Origin: Owenia fusiformis
Lineage: Eukaryota; Annelida; Polychaeta; Sabellida; Oweniidae
Reading direction: 5' to 3'
Assembly: GCA_903813345.2 (NCBI GenBank)
Contig: CAIIXF020000009.1
Span: 27,750,740 to 27,814,739 of the forward strand
DNA length: 64,000 nucleotides
The translations under genes were made by a program, and so were the position numbers. Under the pieces are notes generated by a model. That model ran no database searches. It saw only the letters and a program-made list of their open reading frames with translations, and was not told the DNA's origin. The number at the start of each line of letters is the position of its first letter. Position 1 is the stretch's first letter. This document shows positions 48,602 to 59,470 of this stretch, piece by piece.

Positions 48602-48858
48602 CTACTGCTGATTTAAATCCATCAATTCACTATGTAATTCATCAGCTGCAATGGGGACTTCGCCACCCTTTTCCATGATGCTTTGTAAGATTTGTTTATG
48701 TTCAACGTTCAATTCACGAATGTTTGACATCATCATAAGCAAGCGTGGGAAAATGCCATAATCATTGGGATGGTTTCGCTGAATGTTAAGTTGTAAAGTC
48801 TGCAAAAGTCTTTCCTGTGCTTTAAGGATCATCTGTCGCTGCCTTAGACACTGCCGAT
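48602..48858 (-). CDS. NR1-type nuclear receptor: proximal alternative terminal exon (helix 8-12, stop)
   Basis: A 257-bp coding exon with acceptor CTTATCCAG, phase 1 entry and a stop TAG at 48602-48604. It starts DRQCLRQRQMI and continues through a helix 9-11 region with IFPRLLMMMSNIRELNVEHK, then a linker and a C-terminal ELHSELMDLNQQ. The last part fits an AF-2 helix (hydrophobic-x-x-Glu-hydrophobic-hydrophobic). Rev-erb type receptors lack such a helix 12, so this isoform looks capable of recruiting coactivators. Two AATAAA sequences follow within 350 bp on the same strand. The exon is paralogous to the distal terminal exon: 15 of 26 residues are identical from FP to the end of helix 11. 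The surrounding introns hold minisatellites on both sides. Confidence 0.92.
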
Positions 48859-49189
48859 CTGGATAAGGAGAAATATATGGCATGTTATATAGATCTCATT
48901 GGTTAGGTCAGATATACTTGCTTCCTTGCTAGGTTTAGTGTTAGAAAAAATAGCTGCTTTTTATGGTTAAGGGCATCCCCATTCTAACTTGATTAGAGTT
49001 GGAAACACCTGTTTAATTACTTGGTTTAATGTCAAGAACACCCTTATTCTTGCTTGTTGTTGGTTAGAAACACCTCATTAACTACTTAGCAGTTAGTACG
49101 AACCACTCAGAACACCATTATTCTCGCTCAAGGTAAATGTCAGAAATACCTCTTTAATTACTTGGTTGATGTCAGAACATCCTTATCTT

Positions 49190-50395
49190 GTTTGGCTAGG
49201 GTCAAAAATGTCCCATCCCATCTTACTTAATAGTAAATGATCCTTATTCCAGCTTGGTTTGGGTCAAAAATGTCCCATCCCATCTTACTTAATAGTAAAT
49301 GATCCTTATTCTTGCTTGGTTTGGGTCTGAAATGTCCTATCCTATCTTACTTAATAGTCAATGATCCTTATTCCTGCTTGGTTTGGGTCAAAAATGTCCT
49401 ATCCTATCTTACTTAATAGTCAATGATCCTTATTCTTGCTTGGTTTGGGTCAGAAATGTCCTATCCTATCTTACTTAATAGTCAATGATCCCTATTCTTG
49501 CTTGGTTTGGGTCAGAAATGTCCTATCCTATCTTACTAAATAGTTAATGATCCTTATTCCTGCTTGGTTTGGGTCAAAAATGTCCTATCCTATCTTACTT
49601 AATACAGTAGTCAATGATCCTTATTCCTGCTTGGTTTAGGTCAGAAATGTCCCATCCCATCTTACTTAATAGTAAATGATCCTTATTCCAGCTTGGTTTG
49701 GGTCAAAAATGTCCCATCCCATCTTACTTAATAGTAAATGATCCTTATTCCAGCTTGGTTTGGGTCAGAAATGTCCCATCCCATCTTACTTAATAGTCAA
49801 TGATCCTTATTCTTGCTTGGTTTGGGTCAAAAATGTCCTATCCTATCTTACTTAATACAGTAGTCAATGATCCTTATTCCAGCTTGGTTTGGGTCAAAAA
49901 TGTCCCATCCCATCTTACTTAATAGTCAATGATCCTTATTCTTGCTTGGTATGGGTCAGAAATGTCCTATATCATCTTACTTAATAGTCAATGATCCTTA
50001 TTCTTGCTTGGTTTGGGTCAGGAATGTCCTATCCTATCTTACTTAATAGTCAATGATCCTTATTCTTGCTTGGTTTGGGTCAGAAATGTCCTATCCCATC
50101 TTACTTAATAGTCAATGATCCTTATTCTTGCTTGGTTTGGGTCAGAAATGTCCTATCCTATCTTACTTAATAGTCAATGATCCTTATTCTTGCTTGGTTT
50201 GGGTCAGAAATGTCCCATCCCATCTTACTTAATAGTCAATGATCCTTATTCTTGCTTGGTTTGGGTCAAAAATATCCCATCCCATCTTACTTAATAGTCA
50301 ATGATCCTTATTCCTGCTTGGTTTGTGTCAGAAAAGTCCCATCCCATCTTATTTAATAGTCAATGATCTTTATTCTTACTTGTTTTGGGTCAGTC
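49190..50395. repeat. 62-bp minisatellite in the receptor intron
   Basis: About 19 units. The core words are TTACTTAATAGTCAATGATC, CTTATTCTTGCTTGGTTTGG and GTCAGAAATGTCCTATCCTA. Units differ by TCCCATCCCATC versus TCCTATCCTATC and by an occasional ACAGT insertion, arranged in interspersed blocks. It ends about 330 bp upstream of the proximal terminal exon in the gene's direction. Confidence 0.85.
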
Positions 50396-50698
50396 AAGTC
50401 AGCCAGTCATTCCATCTTACTTAATAGTCAATGAACTCATGAAGGTCATTGACTATAATGGCAATTCTCTTCGGAAATATAAAACAGAGTGATACAGACA
50501 GATGAAGGTAATGAATTAGTAAAAATGGATGATTCAATATGCCAACATCCACATCAGAGCCAAAAAGCACTTTGATAAGATAGCTATTTAAACAATCACA
50601 ACAGGTGGCACTAAAAATTAGAGTGTAAAATGTTGGAAAGAATCTTTTCAAAAAGCTTACAATCCTAATGTTTATATCTGAAAAGAGTTGACACAACC

Positions 50699-51492
50699 AT
50701 GTTCTTCAAGAAATTGCCAAATACGTCAACCAGCAGAGAGGTTTTGCCAATAGAGCAACAATAATGCAACAACAACAGAAGATAGGCTTTATCAAGGAAG
50801 GGAAACTCAGAGCTGCAAACACACCTTAACCACATGGGAAGACAGACTGGAGGTTTCACACGAGATCAAAGCAGCGAAATATCGAGACCTCGCAGATGAA
50901 GAGAAGACAAGAGGCTGGCACGCATCCATCTTCCCAATCGAAGTCTGGGGAAAGGAAGATTCTGATAAGTGCCCACTCTGCAAAGGAGACTGCTGCAATC
51001 TGCAACACATCCTAAGCTCTTGCTCCCAGTCCTTGAGCGAAGGCAGATACACATGGAGACACAACAAGGTTCTTCAAGAAATCGCCAAATACGTCGACTA
51101 GCAGAGAGGTTTTATCCAATAGAGCAACAATACTACAACAACAGAAGATAGGCTTTATCAAGGAAGGGAAACCCAGAGCTGCAAACACACCCAAACCACA
51201 ACCCGAGCCAAGCATCTTGGCCAATGCAACAGACTGGTAGCTTCAGGTAGATCTCTACCAGAAACTAGTCTTTCCTCAGAATGTGGCTGTAACAACCTTG
51301 CGCCCAGACATGGTTATGACTTCCAGTTCGACTAAGACCATTCTCATCACCGAACTAACAGTACCATGGGAAGACAGACTGGAGGTTTCACACGAGATCA
51401 TAGCAGCGAAATATCGAGACCTCGCAGATGAAGTGAAGACAAGAGAGAAAAGTGGAACCCAAAGGCCACCAAGTCCACTTAAGTCCCACTAG
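50699..51492 (+). pseudogene. Reverse-transcriptase C-terminal relic, two head-to-tail broken copies
   Basis: Fragments of the conserved region after the RT domain of a retroelement. Copy 1 (50699-50825) has the REVL...NRATI stretch and jumps by deletion to WEDRLEVSHEIKAAKYRDLA, GWHASIFPIEVWGKE, CPLCKGDCCNLQHILSSC and GRYTWRHNKVLQEIAKYVD (to about 51101). Copy 2 (to 51492) repeats the REVL...NRATI stretch, then has TLRPDMVM, ELTVPWEDRLEVSHEI and AAKYRDLADEVKTREK. Several stops and frame breaks are present. It was recognised by the GRYTWRHN and LRPDxV...ELTVPWE patterns common to such elements in many animals. Confidence 0.65.
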
Positions 51493-53264
51493 AACAATGC
51501 TTGTTAATGTGGTCTACCACCAGACCACAAGGTGTTCCAAATGCTTGCATATGGGCGGGGAGTATACAGCAGGAGGTGCTTAGACGGCCACACCCAACCT
51601 CACACCGATATTCAAGCATGTTCTAGTTTCCCCCTTGGCATGCCATTCCCATCCTATCCCTAGTCCTGCAAAAGTCATGTAGCAAAGTATCACAGATGTT
51701 TAATGAATGAATTCAACACCATACAGATACATGACCACCAGCATAAGGCAACAATGTGTATTGAAGACAATATACAATAATCAAACTTATAACAATGTCT
51801 ACAGAATGTCATTGCCAAGATGTCAGTATAATAATGTCAGTGAGAAGTCAACATCCTGAAATCAGTGGCAATAAATAAATTGTCAGTGCCACAGTGTCAT
51901 GTCCTAGCTATAAACAGCTAGAAATAGGTGGGAATTAGATCAATCTTAATCACAGAAGCTGCTGAAATGAAAATTGTGTCAATATACAAGTCATTCCCCA
52001 GTTTTTCTCTTGTTCTAACAGAAATGCTCTGCATCTATTAATGATCCATAAAACATCAACAGTGACATGTTTTTTGAAAGGTACTAATGTTAAATATTCT
52101 CTAGTTCTTTGTTCAGTGACTTGATTATATTTGATATGAAGGGAGTCATCGTCTAAGGAATTTTCCACTTTGTCATACGATGGTTAGATCTTTATTTCTT
52201 TATATCTACAGTTTATTCAATAAAAGACCTAAATAGACAAGATCAACCTCGTTATTCATAAGAGGTATTACATCAAACAACAAGGTTAATACTTTAGAAG
52301 AAGATTTAATTTCTACCTCGATTAAATTCAGTTTTATATCCCATTCATCCTTTCAACTTGTTAATACAATTAACCCTAATCACCATTAAACTGTCAATTG
52401 CTTTGAATTAACCCTAAGTGCTTAACCCCATTCAAAGCCCCTCGCATTCCCCATTATTCATATTATGTACTTCATCTTTTTTCATTTTTTGGTTCTTTCT
52501 AAATTGACATGTTTTGTAATATTGCCGGTCATGTTGAACAATTCAGGCAATAATATTGCAAATTGAATTGAATGTTTTATGGAATAAATGAAAACTGAAA
52601 AACAAAAATCCCTAAGAACCATAAAATATTGCTTTATTCGATCACTGTAGTTGAATCATGAAATAATATATAACAATGGACATGTTATAAAAAGCAAACT
52701 AAGTAAAAGTAAGATTCCCAATGCATGGTGCTGATCGGTGTGTCTTAATCAATAGAAAAAATCATCGTTTAGCCTCTATTATTTTTGAACCCACTATCAT
52801 GCTCCTAAAGTAGACAAAATGCATGGCATGGATTGGCAAGGACTTTTATAAGGCTATTCAAAGTTAATAATCTTTTAGCGTCCAGTTGAAAGTTGAAATC
52901 TTTGGAGGGTGGGATATGAAGAAAAAAAAACGTCATTTATTTTATTCCTATTTAGATTTTGATAATATTCAACAATTAAAGTAACATAACACATACACTG
53001 TACATAGATAGCTGCCGATAAAATGATAAAATAAATAGTACCATGGGTACTGGGCTCACATGGTGTTGCTCAAAAAGAGAAAAGTGAATGATGGCTAAAA
53101 TGGCAGACAATAAATATAAAATGGGGATCCTTTCGACAGAGCTCTTAAAACGTGCCACTATTGTGGACTGACTGAGAGACAGATAGACAAATAAATGTTA
53201 ACTAAAATGGCTTAAAATGAAAAATGGATTCATTTTTTTGGCAATGTTTTGTAACAAAATTATT

Positions 53265-53872
53265 TAAAGGAATATTCCTTGCCAAACCATCTCTCTCCTC
53301 ATATGGTAGCTATAACCATATATATGCTTGCCATGTTTAGCAAAACACGCAAAAATGTTTTGATATGGTCAAATTTGATCACTTAGAAATGTGATGCTCA
53401 ATTCCAGTAAGCTGCCATCTTTTAAAATTTCACACAGGAAGTGATGTCATCGACTCTCAACTTTGCATATAGCATTAGGTGAGGAGCTATTAAGAATTAC
53501 AAAACCAGCTAAATATTCTTTTTCAACTTTGTATCTTATTTAATCCTTCTGAAAATCCCTTCTTTTATTCTGAGTTGACAAGCCCTGAAAATATTTTTGC
53601 ACAGAAAGTAATGATCACTTGTCTAGAAGTGATTTTGTGCTACTTTCCTATACTGTTATGGGCAAGGTTATAGAAGTTGAGAGTTGATGACATCACTTCC
53701 TGCAAGAAATCTTAAAAGATGGCAGCTCACTGGAAATAAGCACTAGATTTTTAAATGATCAATATTGACCATATTAAAACATTTTCCCATGTTTTGCTAA
53801 ATATGGAAACTATATATATGATTATAGCTACCATATCAAGAGAGAAAGGGTCTGGCAAGGAATATTCCTTTA
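53265..53872. mobile_element. Fold-back element with TAAAGGAATATTCCTTGCCA ends
   Basis: 608 bp. Both ends read TAAAGGAATATTCCTTGCCA (inverted), and the arms continue for about 200 bp (for example GTTGAGAGT(C/T)GATGACATCA). The interruption point is known from intact sibling modules, which read AAAATTATTTCATACAACTA. Confidence 0.75.
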
Positions 53873-53895
53873 ATACAACAAACTACTCTTTACAT

Positions 53896-54143
53896 CATCC
53901 TCCGATCACAGGGCTTCAAAATCCAGAATATCTTCTTTCTTTTTACCCCCTGCGATAAGCAGTTAGTATTTCCCCGATTAAGAATTTGCAATCTGATTGG
54001 CTGTCGCAACACTGCTACAGAAATCATGTATAAGTCATTGCGCATAATTAGATCACATGATTCAGTTTAATCGGGCGCTTCCAAATTGGTTATAGCAGGG
54101 GGAAGAAGGAGGTACGGATTCTGGATACGTTCTTAGGAGGATG
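53896..54143. mobile_element. Small element with CATCCTCC ends and 8-bp target duplication
   Basis: 248 bp between CATCCTCC and GGAGGATG. The exact 8-bp duplication CTTTACAT lies at 53888-53895 and 54144-54151. Sibling modules show the empty site CTCTTTACATTGACATGG. Subterminal CCAGAAT words are also inverted. Confidence 0.75.
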
Positions 54144-55632
54144 CTTTACATTGACATGGCTTTTTACAATGCAGAATACCTGAAATTATCTATAAATATA
54201 CCAATGGCCCAAAAGTGAATTATGCGCGACAAAAAGGGCGTTAATGTTAAGTCAATGGTGCACAGCTCCATGTAAGCCAAGACAACTTTGTGTGAACTAA
54301 ATGACCCCTATCTCAGCTTATGTGTGCCCAAGCACTTTGATATTTTCCAAAGAATTATATGAAATTCTATTCTTCATGTTACCATGGGGGTAATTGCACT
54401 TCTTCCTTTGAATATTTGAGAATTCTTTTTTCAAAAATCTCTAAAATAACTTTTAAAATCATGACAAATAGTAAATGAATGATCAAACATATTTTCAAAC
54501 TTTACATGGGGACTTTAAGAGAATTTTTTGCCTATAATAGCCAAACTTTTGCTTTATTTGTGCTTTCTATCTTCAGATAAGAGTCTCAGGGGTATACAGG
54601 CAAATCTATTTTGGCAGGAGCACTCTGTTTAGTTTGAAAACCCACCGGTTATTATTTACTGTTAGCACTTTAGACAAAACTGAACCTGAAATAGATGTTT
54701 TCAATCCGGGAACTTTTTGACTATAATATGATCTAAGGTAACAACTTTTATGCTTTAATTGTCATTTGGAATCTTTGCAAGTGCATATTTGGGCATTTTT
54801 ATTTTTTGTTTGTTTGTTTGCTGAAAGATTCCCTGAATCATAGAGGGGAGGTGACATTAAACATATATTCAACTTTGAATGGCATAAGAATATTTCTCAA
54901 ATCTGAAAAATAAATTTTTCATGATAACAAATAAATCGCTTAATTCGTAACCCCGGTATAGCTGAGAGTACTAGAGTATGGTAAAGTATGTTAGGCCTTG
55001 AATGTTTTTTAAATGTTACACTTCAAAGGGTTGAGATCTTTTGAAAAATACACAGTATCATTAGTGTGCAAAAGTCGAGCTTTTTGCTATTAATCAACCT
55101 GTCGAACTCTACATGACCTGTAAAACATACTTATAAAATGTATGCTGTTGTTTTTTATATGAGTTACAAAAATGTACAAAAAACAGTGTGTAGAGGGAAT
55201 TTCATTTGTCTGACCAGCCAATGTATGAGGTAGTAGAACTTCAAAAATTGCTATAGGATTGCTCCTAAAGATATATTTTCAATTTACCCAATCATCTCAC
55301 TTATTACAATACAGTTCCAAATTCTTTTACTGGTATTTCATATTGCACTCTTCCCTCACATTCAATTTACTCCTCCACATGCAATATATTTACAAAGCCA
55401 CTACGCCCATCAAAAGCTCAAATATCGTTTATTACAATATCAATTCTTTTTATTAGTATTTAATACCATGCACCTACATGCTAGTTTTGGCTTTCCCTCA
55501 CAAGATCAAAAGTTTTAGGGAAATAAGACTAAAATGAACCAACACAAAACAATTCGTTTGCTTCTCATATTACTAAGTAGTATTCAAAGAAATGAACTTA
55601 AACGAGATAACAGCAACCCCAAAGCGTAGCAA

Positions 55633-56612
55633 ATCCCATTGAACAGCGATAAAAATGGCTGCCATTTTTTGAAATGGTTACCCATTAGCCAAAATGTCAT
55701 TATTACCACCTTGCCGGGCCAGTTTTAGTGGTTTTAGTGCTAGTTTAGAAGGCATTCATTTTACTATGAAATAGCTGGCTGAAGGCCCTCGGTCCAATAT
55801 TTCACTATATTGCCCTTCGAAATGACGTTTTTGTACTATTAGACTGCTTAATATGCTTCTAATATATTCTTCACTCAGTATTCACATATGAAATATTAAT
55901 GAAATGGCTCTACTACTTACAAAAATGTAAAATAACACAAAATGGCCAATCCCAAGCTAAATTGTCATGAGAAAATATAATACGCTTCTAATTATTCACA
56001 TATAAAATTTCAACAAAATCGATTCCTTTCCCAGTTATAGTAAAATGTAAAATAACACACATAAATGGCCACCATTTTTCAGAATGGCCACTCACAATCA
56101 AATTGTCTAAAATGTGTAATATGCTTTCAAGTATTCAAATATAAAATTGCAACAAAAGCGCTCCATTATTTCTCCAGTTATGGCAAAAAACATAATGAAA
56201 TATCACATATTGAAATGGCCATAAACCAGTGTACTTTGCTTTAAGTATACACATATCAAATATGAACAAAATCACTCTAATACTTCCCGAGTATAGCAAA
56301 AAAACGTAAAATATCATTTAAAGGCCACCATTTTTCAAGTTGGGTGCCATGTTTTTTAATAAGATTTTTAACTGAATCAATCCCCTGTATATTTTTCTCA
56401 TTTAACATTAATATTAGTTTTATTTCTTATACCTTAAATACAGTAAAAGTCACACTAAAATCGTTCGACTAAAACTGCAGCCATTCTGAAACTGGCAACC
56501 ATTTTCAAAGCAGAACGTATATATAAAGTATAAACGATATATTGAGACAACGGTATTTGATTTATTGCCTTGATGAACAGAGCTGTTGTATTTATCCCCA
56601 GAACTTGATGGG
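55633..56612 (+). repeat. Composite non-autonomous element, TCCCATCGAACA family, copy 2 (older)
   Basis: Left end TCCCATTGAACA preceded by GCGTAGCAAA as in copy 1; right end AACTTGATGGGATAA. The interior has several diverged AAAATGGC-CACCATTTTTCA modules and AAAATCGCTCCA-like words. The ACGG run is not recognisable. Confidence 0.6.
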
Positions 56613-57131
56613 ATAATAAGAAGACATACTAAGAGAAATTAAATGATCCCTAAAGAACAACAATAAAAAGCGCAACACCACAGCCAAAAATGCAACTTGG
56701 TAGGCAAATCTATGCTGCCATCTATTGAGCAAAGCAAAGCAAAGCTGATAGGTACTGCTGCCTCGAGTGAGAGGACAAGGTTCTACTAATACTATCATGA
56801 CTTGTCAAAATGATCATGCTATATGCCAACTAGAGGAACAATAAGTCACACAATTACACCATTCAAGATGTGTTTGAGACCCCACTCTAAAGAGAGTTGG
56901 AAATTTGACATATGCAGTATCATCCTGGGGGGGGGATATGCCAAGGAAGATGCCAAACTCTCATTGGTTTTCAGCTTTCTTGCTAAAATCTCAATTTTTT
57001 CCCGCAGATTGAGAGCCTCACATATCGTGAATGATGACAAAGGTTTATAAGCATTTCAGGATAAGGCACATCTCTAGGTACACTCATGAGACCCTCAATA
57101 GGTTTATCTCTAGGTACACCCCCAAAATACA

Positions 57132-57300
57132 ATCTGATTTTCGACGCCGTTTCGATGCAAAATTTCGGTGCCGTTTCGGCACCAAATGGACTGACTAGTC
57201 CGGTAGCAAATTTAAGTGTCCAAAGGTTTCGATGCTGGAACGGTGTCGAAACGGTGCCGGAACAGCGCCGAATTTCTTCGATGCCGAAACGGTGCCGAAT
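57132..57300. repeat. GTTTCGGCACC/GGTGCCGAAAC palindromic cluster
   Basis: Many copies of CGGTGCCGAAAC-like words in both orientations (for example GGTGCCGTTTCGGCACC near 57167), with CpG content far above the surroundings. It may be a small palindromic element inserted in the minisatellite border. Class unknown. Confidence 0.5.
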
Positions 57301-57866
57301 TATATTGGCTGTGTATACCTATGCCTGCATCTCTGGGTACATCTATAGATACATCTCTAGGTATACCTATGCATGCATCTATGGGTACATCTATAAGGAC
57401 ACATTTGAATGCATCTTTGGGTACATCTATAGATACATCTCTAGGTATACCTATGCATGCATCTATGGGTACATCTACAAGGACACATTTGAATGCATCT
57501 TTGGGTACATCTAGAGATACATCTTTAGGTACACCTATGCCTGCACGGGTTGGTTGTGGGTTCAATTCCCACCGAGGTGGACTGACTTTTACACATCAGC
57601 CCTTAGCATAGGAAATTATCCTATGTTTCAAAGAAACATTTGAATGCATCTTTGGGTACATCTAGAGATACATCTTTAGGTACACCTATGCCTGCATCTC
57701 TGGGTACATCTATAAGGACACATGCATGGGAAAGACCATGTGACATCATGAATAGTGTGATTGGCAACCTGGAAAGACAGGTGAACCTTATGAGGGTCCA
57801 GGGAACTGGGCATGTAAGTCATGGCAGAGAAGCCATATATGCAGTGTTGATGTGTAAAAGCCAGTC

Positions 57867-57940
57867 GGCTCCGTAGCTCAAGTGGTAGAGCATCCGAGAT
57901 CTAATCGGTAGGTTGTGGGTTCAATTCCCACCGAGGTGGA
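57867..57940 (+). repeat. tRNA-like unit (SINE head), copy 1
   Basis: GGCTCCGTAGCTCAAGTGGT begins a tRNA-like fold with an A-box-like region (TAGCTCAAGTGG), an anticodon-like stem CCGA-GATCTAA-TCGG and a perfect T-arm GTGGGTTCAATTCCCAC containing the B box. The acceptor stem pairs poorly and position 33 is A, not T, so a working tRNA is unlikely. It is framed by the 19-nt inverted pair TGATGTGTAAAAG(C/T)CAGTC (57849-57957). Confidence 0.6.
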
Positions 57941-58171
57941 CTGACTTTTACACATCAGCCCTTAGCATAGGAAATTATCCTATGTTTCAAAGAAACTAAT
58001 AAAAAATTCCTAGTCGGCCGGGAATGGCGCATGGGAAAGATCATGTGACATCATGAATAGTGTGATTGGCAACCTGGAAAGACAGGTGAACCTTATGAGG
58101 GTCCAGGGAACTGGGCATGTAAGTCATGGCAGAGAAGCCATATATGCAGTGTTGATGTGTAAAAGCCAGTC

Positions 58172-58245
58172 GGCTCCGTAGCTCAAGTGGTAGAGCATCC
58201 GAGATCTAATCGGTAGGTTGTGGGTTCAATTCCCACCGAGGTGGA
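58172..58245 (+). repeat. tRNA-like unit (SINE head), copy 2
   Basis: Identical to copy 1 in the tRNA-like part. It is 305 bp away within a direct tandem duplication (57724-58028 and 58029-58294) whose units also share GGGAAAGA(C/T)CATGTGACATC and GGTCCAGGGAACTGGGCATG. A third, 5'-truncated piece (T-arm onward) is at 57545-57630. Confidence 0.6.
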
Positions 58246-59250
58246 CTGACTTTTACACATCAGCCCTTAGCATAGGAAATTATCCTATGTTTCAAAGAAA
58301 CATTTGAATGCATCTTTGGGTACATCTAGAGATACATCTTTAGGTACACCTATGCCTGCATCTCTGGGTACATCTATAAGGACACATTTGAATGCATCTT
58401 TGGGTACATCTATAGATACATCTCTAGGTACACTCATGAGACCCTCAATAGGCTTATCTCTAGGTATACCTATGCCTGCATCTCTGGGTACATCTATAGA
58501 TACATCTCTAGGTATACCTATGCATGCATCTATGGGTACATCTATAAGGACACATTTGAATGCATCTTTGGGTACATCTATAAATACATCTCTAGGTATA
58601 CCTATGCATGCATCTATGGGTACATCTACAAGGACACATTTGAATGCATCTTTGGGTACATCTAGAGATACATCTTTAGGTACACCTATGCATGCATCTA
58701 TGGGTACATCTATAAGGACACATTTGAATGCATCTTTGGGTACATCTAGAGATACATCTTTAGGTACACCTATGCATGCATCTATGGGTACATCTATAAG
58801 GACACATTTGAATGCATCTTGGGTACATCTAGAGATACATCTCTAGGTACACCTACGCATGCATCTATGGGTACATCTATAAGGACACATTTGAATGCAT
58901 CTTTGGGTACATATATAGATGCACATATGGGTACACCAATGGACACAGCTGAGAAACTACTTCATACACCCAACAGTGCATCAAGAGTGACAAAATGCAT
59001 GATCAAAATGACAGTCACTGAGGGACATCTCTAAGCAAAGCACTTCATTCTACATTGAATCCATTTTCCCATCATCTACCCTTGTTAAAATTTTGAAAAA
59101 ATGTAAATTTAGAAAAACACAACGGCACTCATGAAATAATTTTCACTTTTAGATAATAAGCAAAAGTATTTTACCACCCAGCATTTAAACCCAATTGAAT
59201 TCATGTAGAATTTTGTGAAACATATGAGACAATTCCTAAGGGGCACTCAC

Positions 59251-59470
59251 CTGGGGATATGATCATAAGTGCACTAAAGAGAGACATCTCAGCGTTCGTT
59301 AATCTGAAGGAATTCAGACGTATGGAAAAATTGAACATTAGTTCAATGAATTTTTCCCCAAGGATGAATCCAGCTTTAAGTTGTTGACGGGTGACGACCA
59401 TGTTGTTGCCAAGGATGTACATGCTGTTACTCTCTTCATCTATGAAAGCAGCATGAACTACACATGCAAC
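59251..59470 (-). CDS. NR1-type nuclear receptor: LBD exon (helices 5-8), shared donor for both terminal exons
   Basis: A 220-bp exon with acceptor TTTTTAG and donor GTGAGT. It enters in phase 0 (CFE | VACVVHAAF) and leaves in phase 1 (ISP | G). It encodes the middle of the LBD, including FNFSIRLNSFRLTNAEMSLF and SALMIISP. This resembles the E75/Rev-erb pattern FxFSexLNxLxLsdeEmsLFtAvvLvSp that runs into DR at helix 8. The last G joins AT of either terminal exon to give the conserved Asp of the DR pair. The donor is therefore the branch point for the two alternative C-termini. The downstream intron is 10.4 kb to the proximal terminal exon or 13.8 kb to the distal one. Confidence 0.95.

Larger units (their letters stand above)
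53038..54240. repeat. Composite repeat of the AAAATGGCTGAAAATAAA family, with two nested insertions
   Basis: Begins with TACCATGGGTACTGGGCTCA as at 22892. It contains one to two module pieces (TTGTAACAAAATTATTT, CTACTCTTTACAT, TTGACATGGCTTTTTACAAT). Two insertions break it (53265-53872 and 53896-54143). The right end is diverged. Confidence 0.6.
57060..58940. repeat. Large minisatellite built from TACATCTATAGATACATCTC-type units
   Basis: Modules of 24 bp grouped into an 84-bp higher-order unit (TTGAATGCATCTTTGGGTAC, ATCTCTAGGTATACCTATGC, ATGCATCTATGGGTACATCT, ATAAGGACACA). All lengths are multiples of three, so long frames stay open on both strands without being genes. The array is interrupted by tRNA-like units (57541-57630 and 57724-58300). 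Confidence 0.8.
48859..59250 (-). other. Receptor intron between the LBD and the proximal terminal exon
   Basis: 10.4 kb. It holds the 62-bp minisatellite, a tandem reverse-transcriptase relic (50.7-51.5 kb), a composite repeat with two nested insertions (53.0-54.3 kb), a second composite repeat (55.6-56.6 kb) and the large minisatellite with tRNA-like units (57.1-58.9 kb). 51.6-53.0 kb and 54.3-55.6 kb show no recognisable feature. Confidence 0.6.

Noticed and set aside
57867-57940. Functional tRNA gene
   Set aside because: The acceptor stem mispairs, position 33 of the anticodon loop is A, and the unit is embedded in a duplicated repeat, so a SINE-type tRNA relic is more likely.
58304-58846. 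180-codon plus-strand frame with SLGTS repeats
   Set aside because: It is produced by a minisatellite whose units are multiples of three. The opposite strand is also open in related units, and no start context or splicing is visible.
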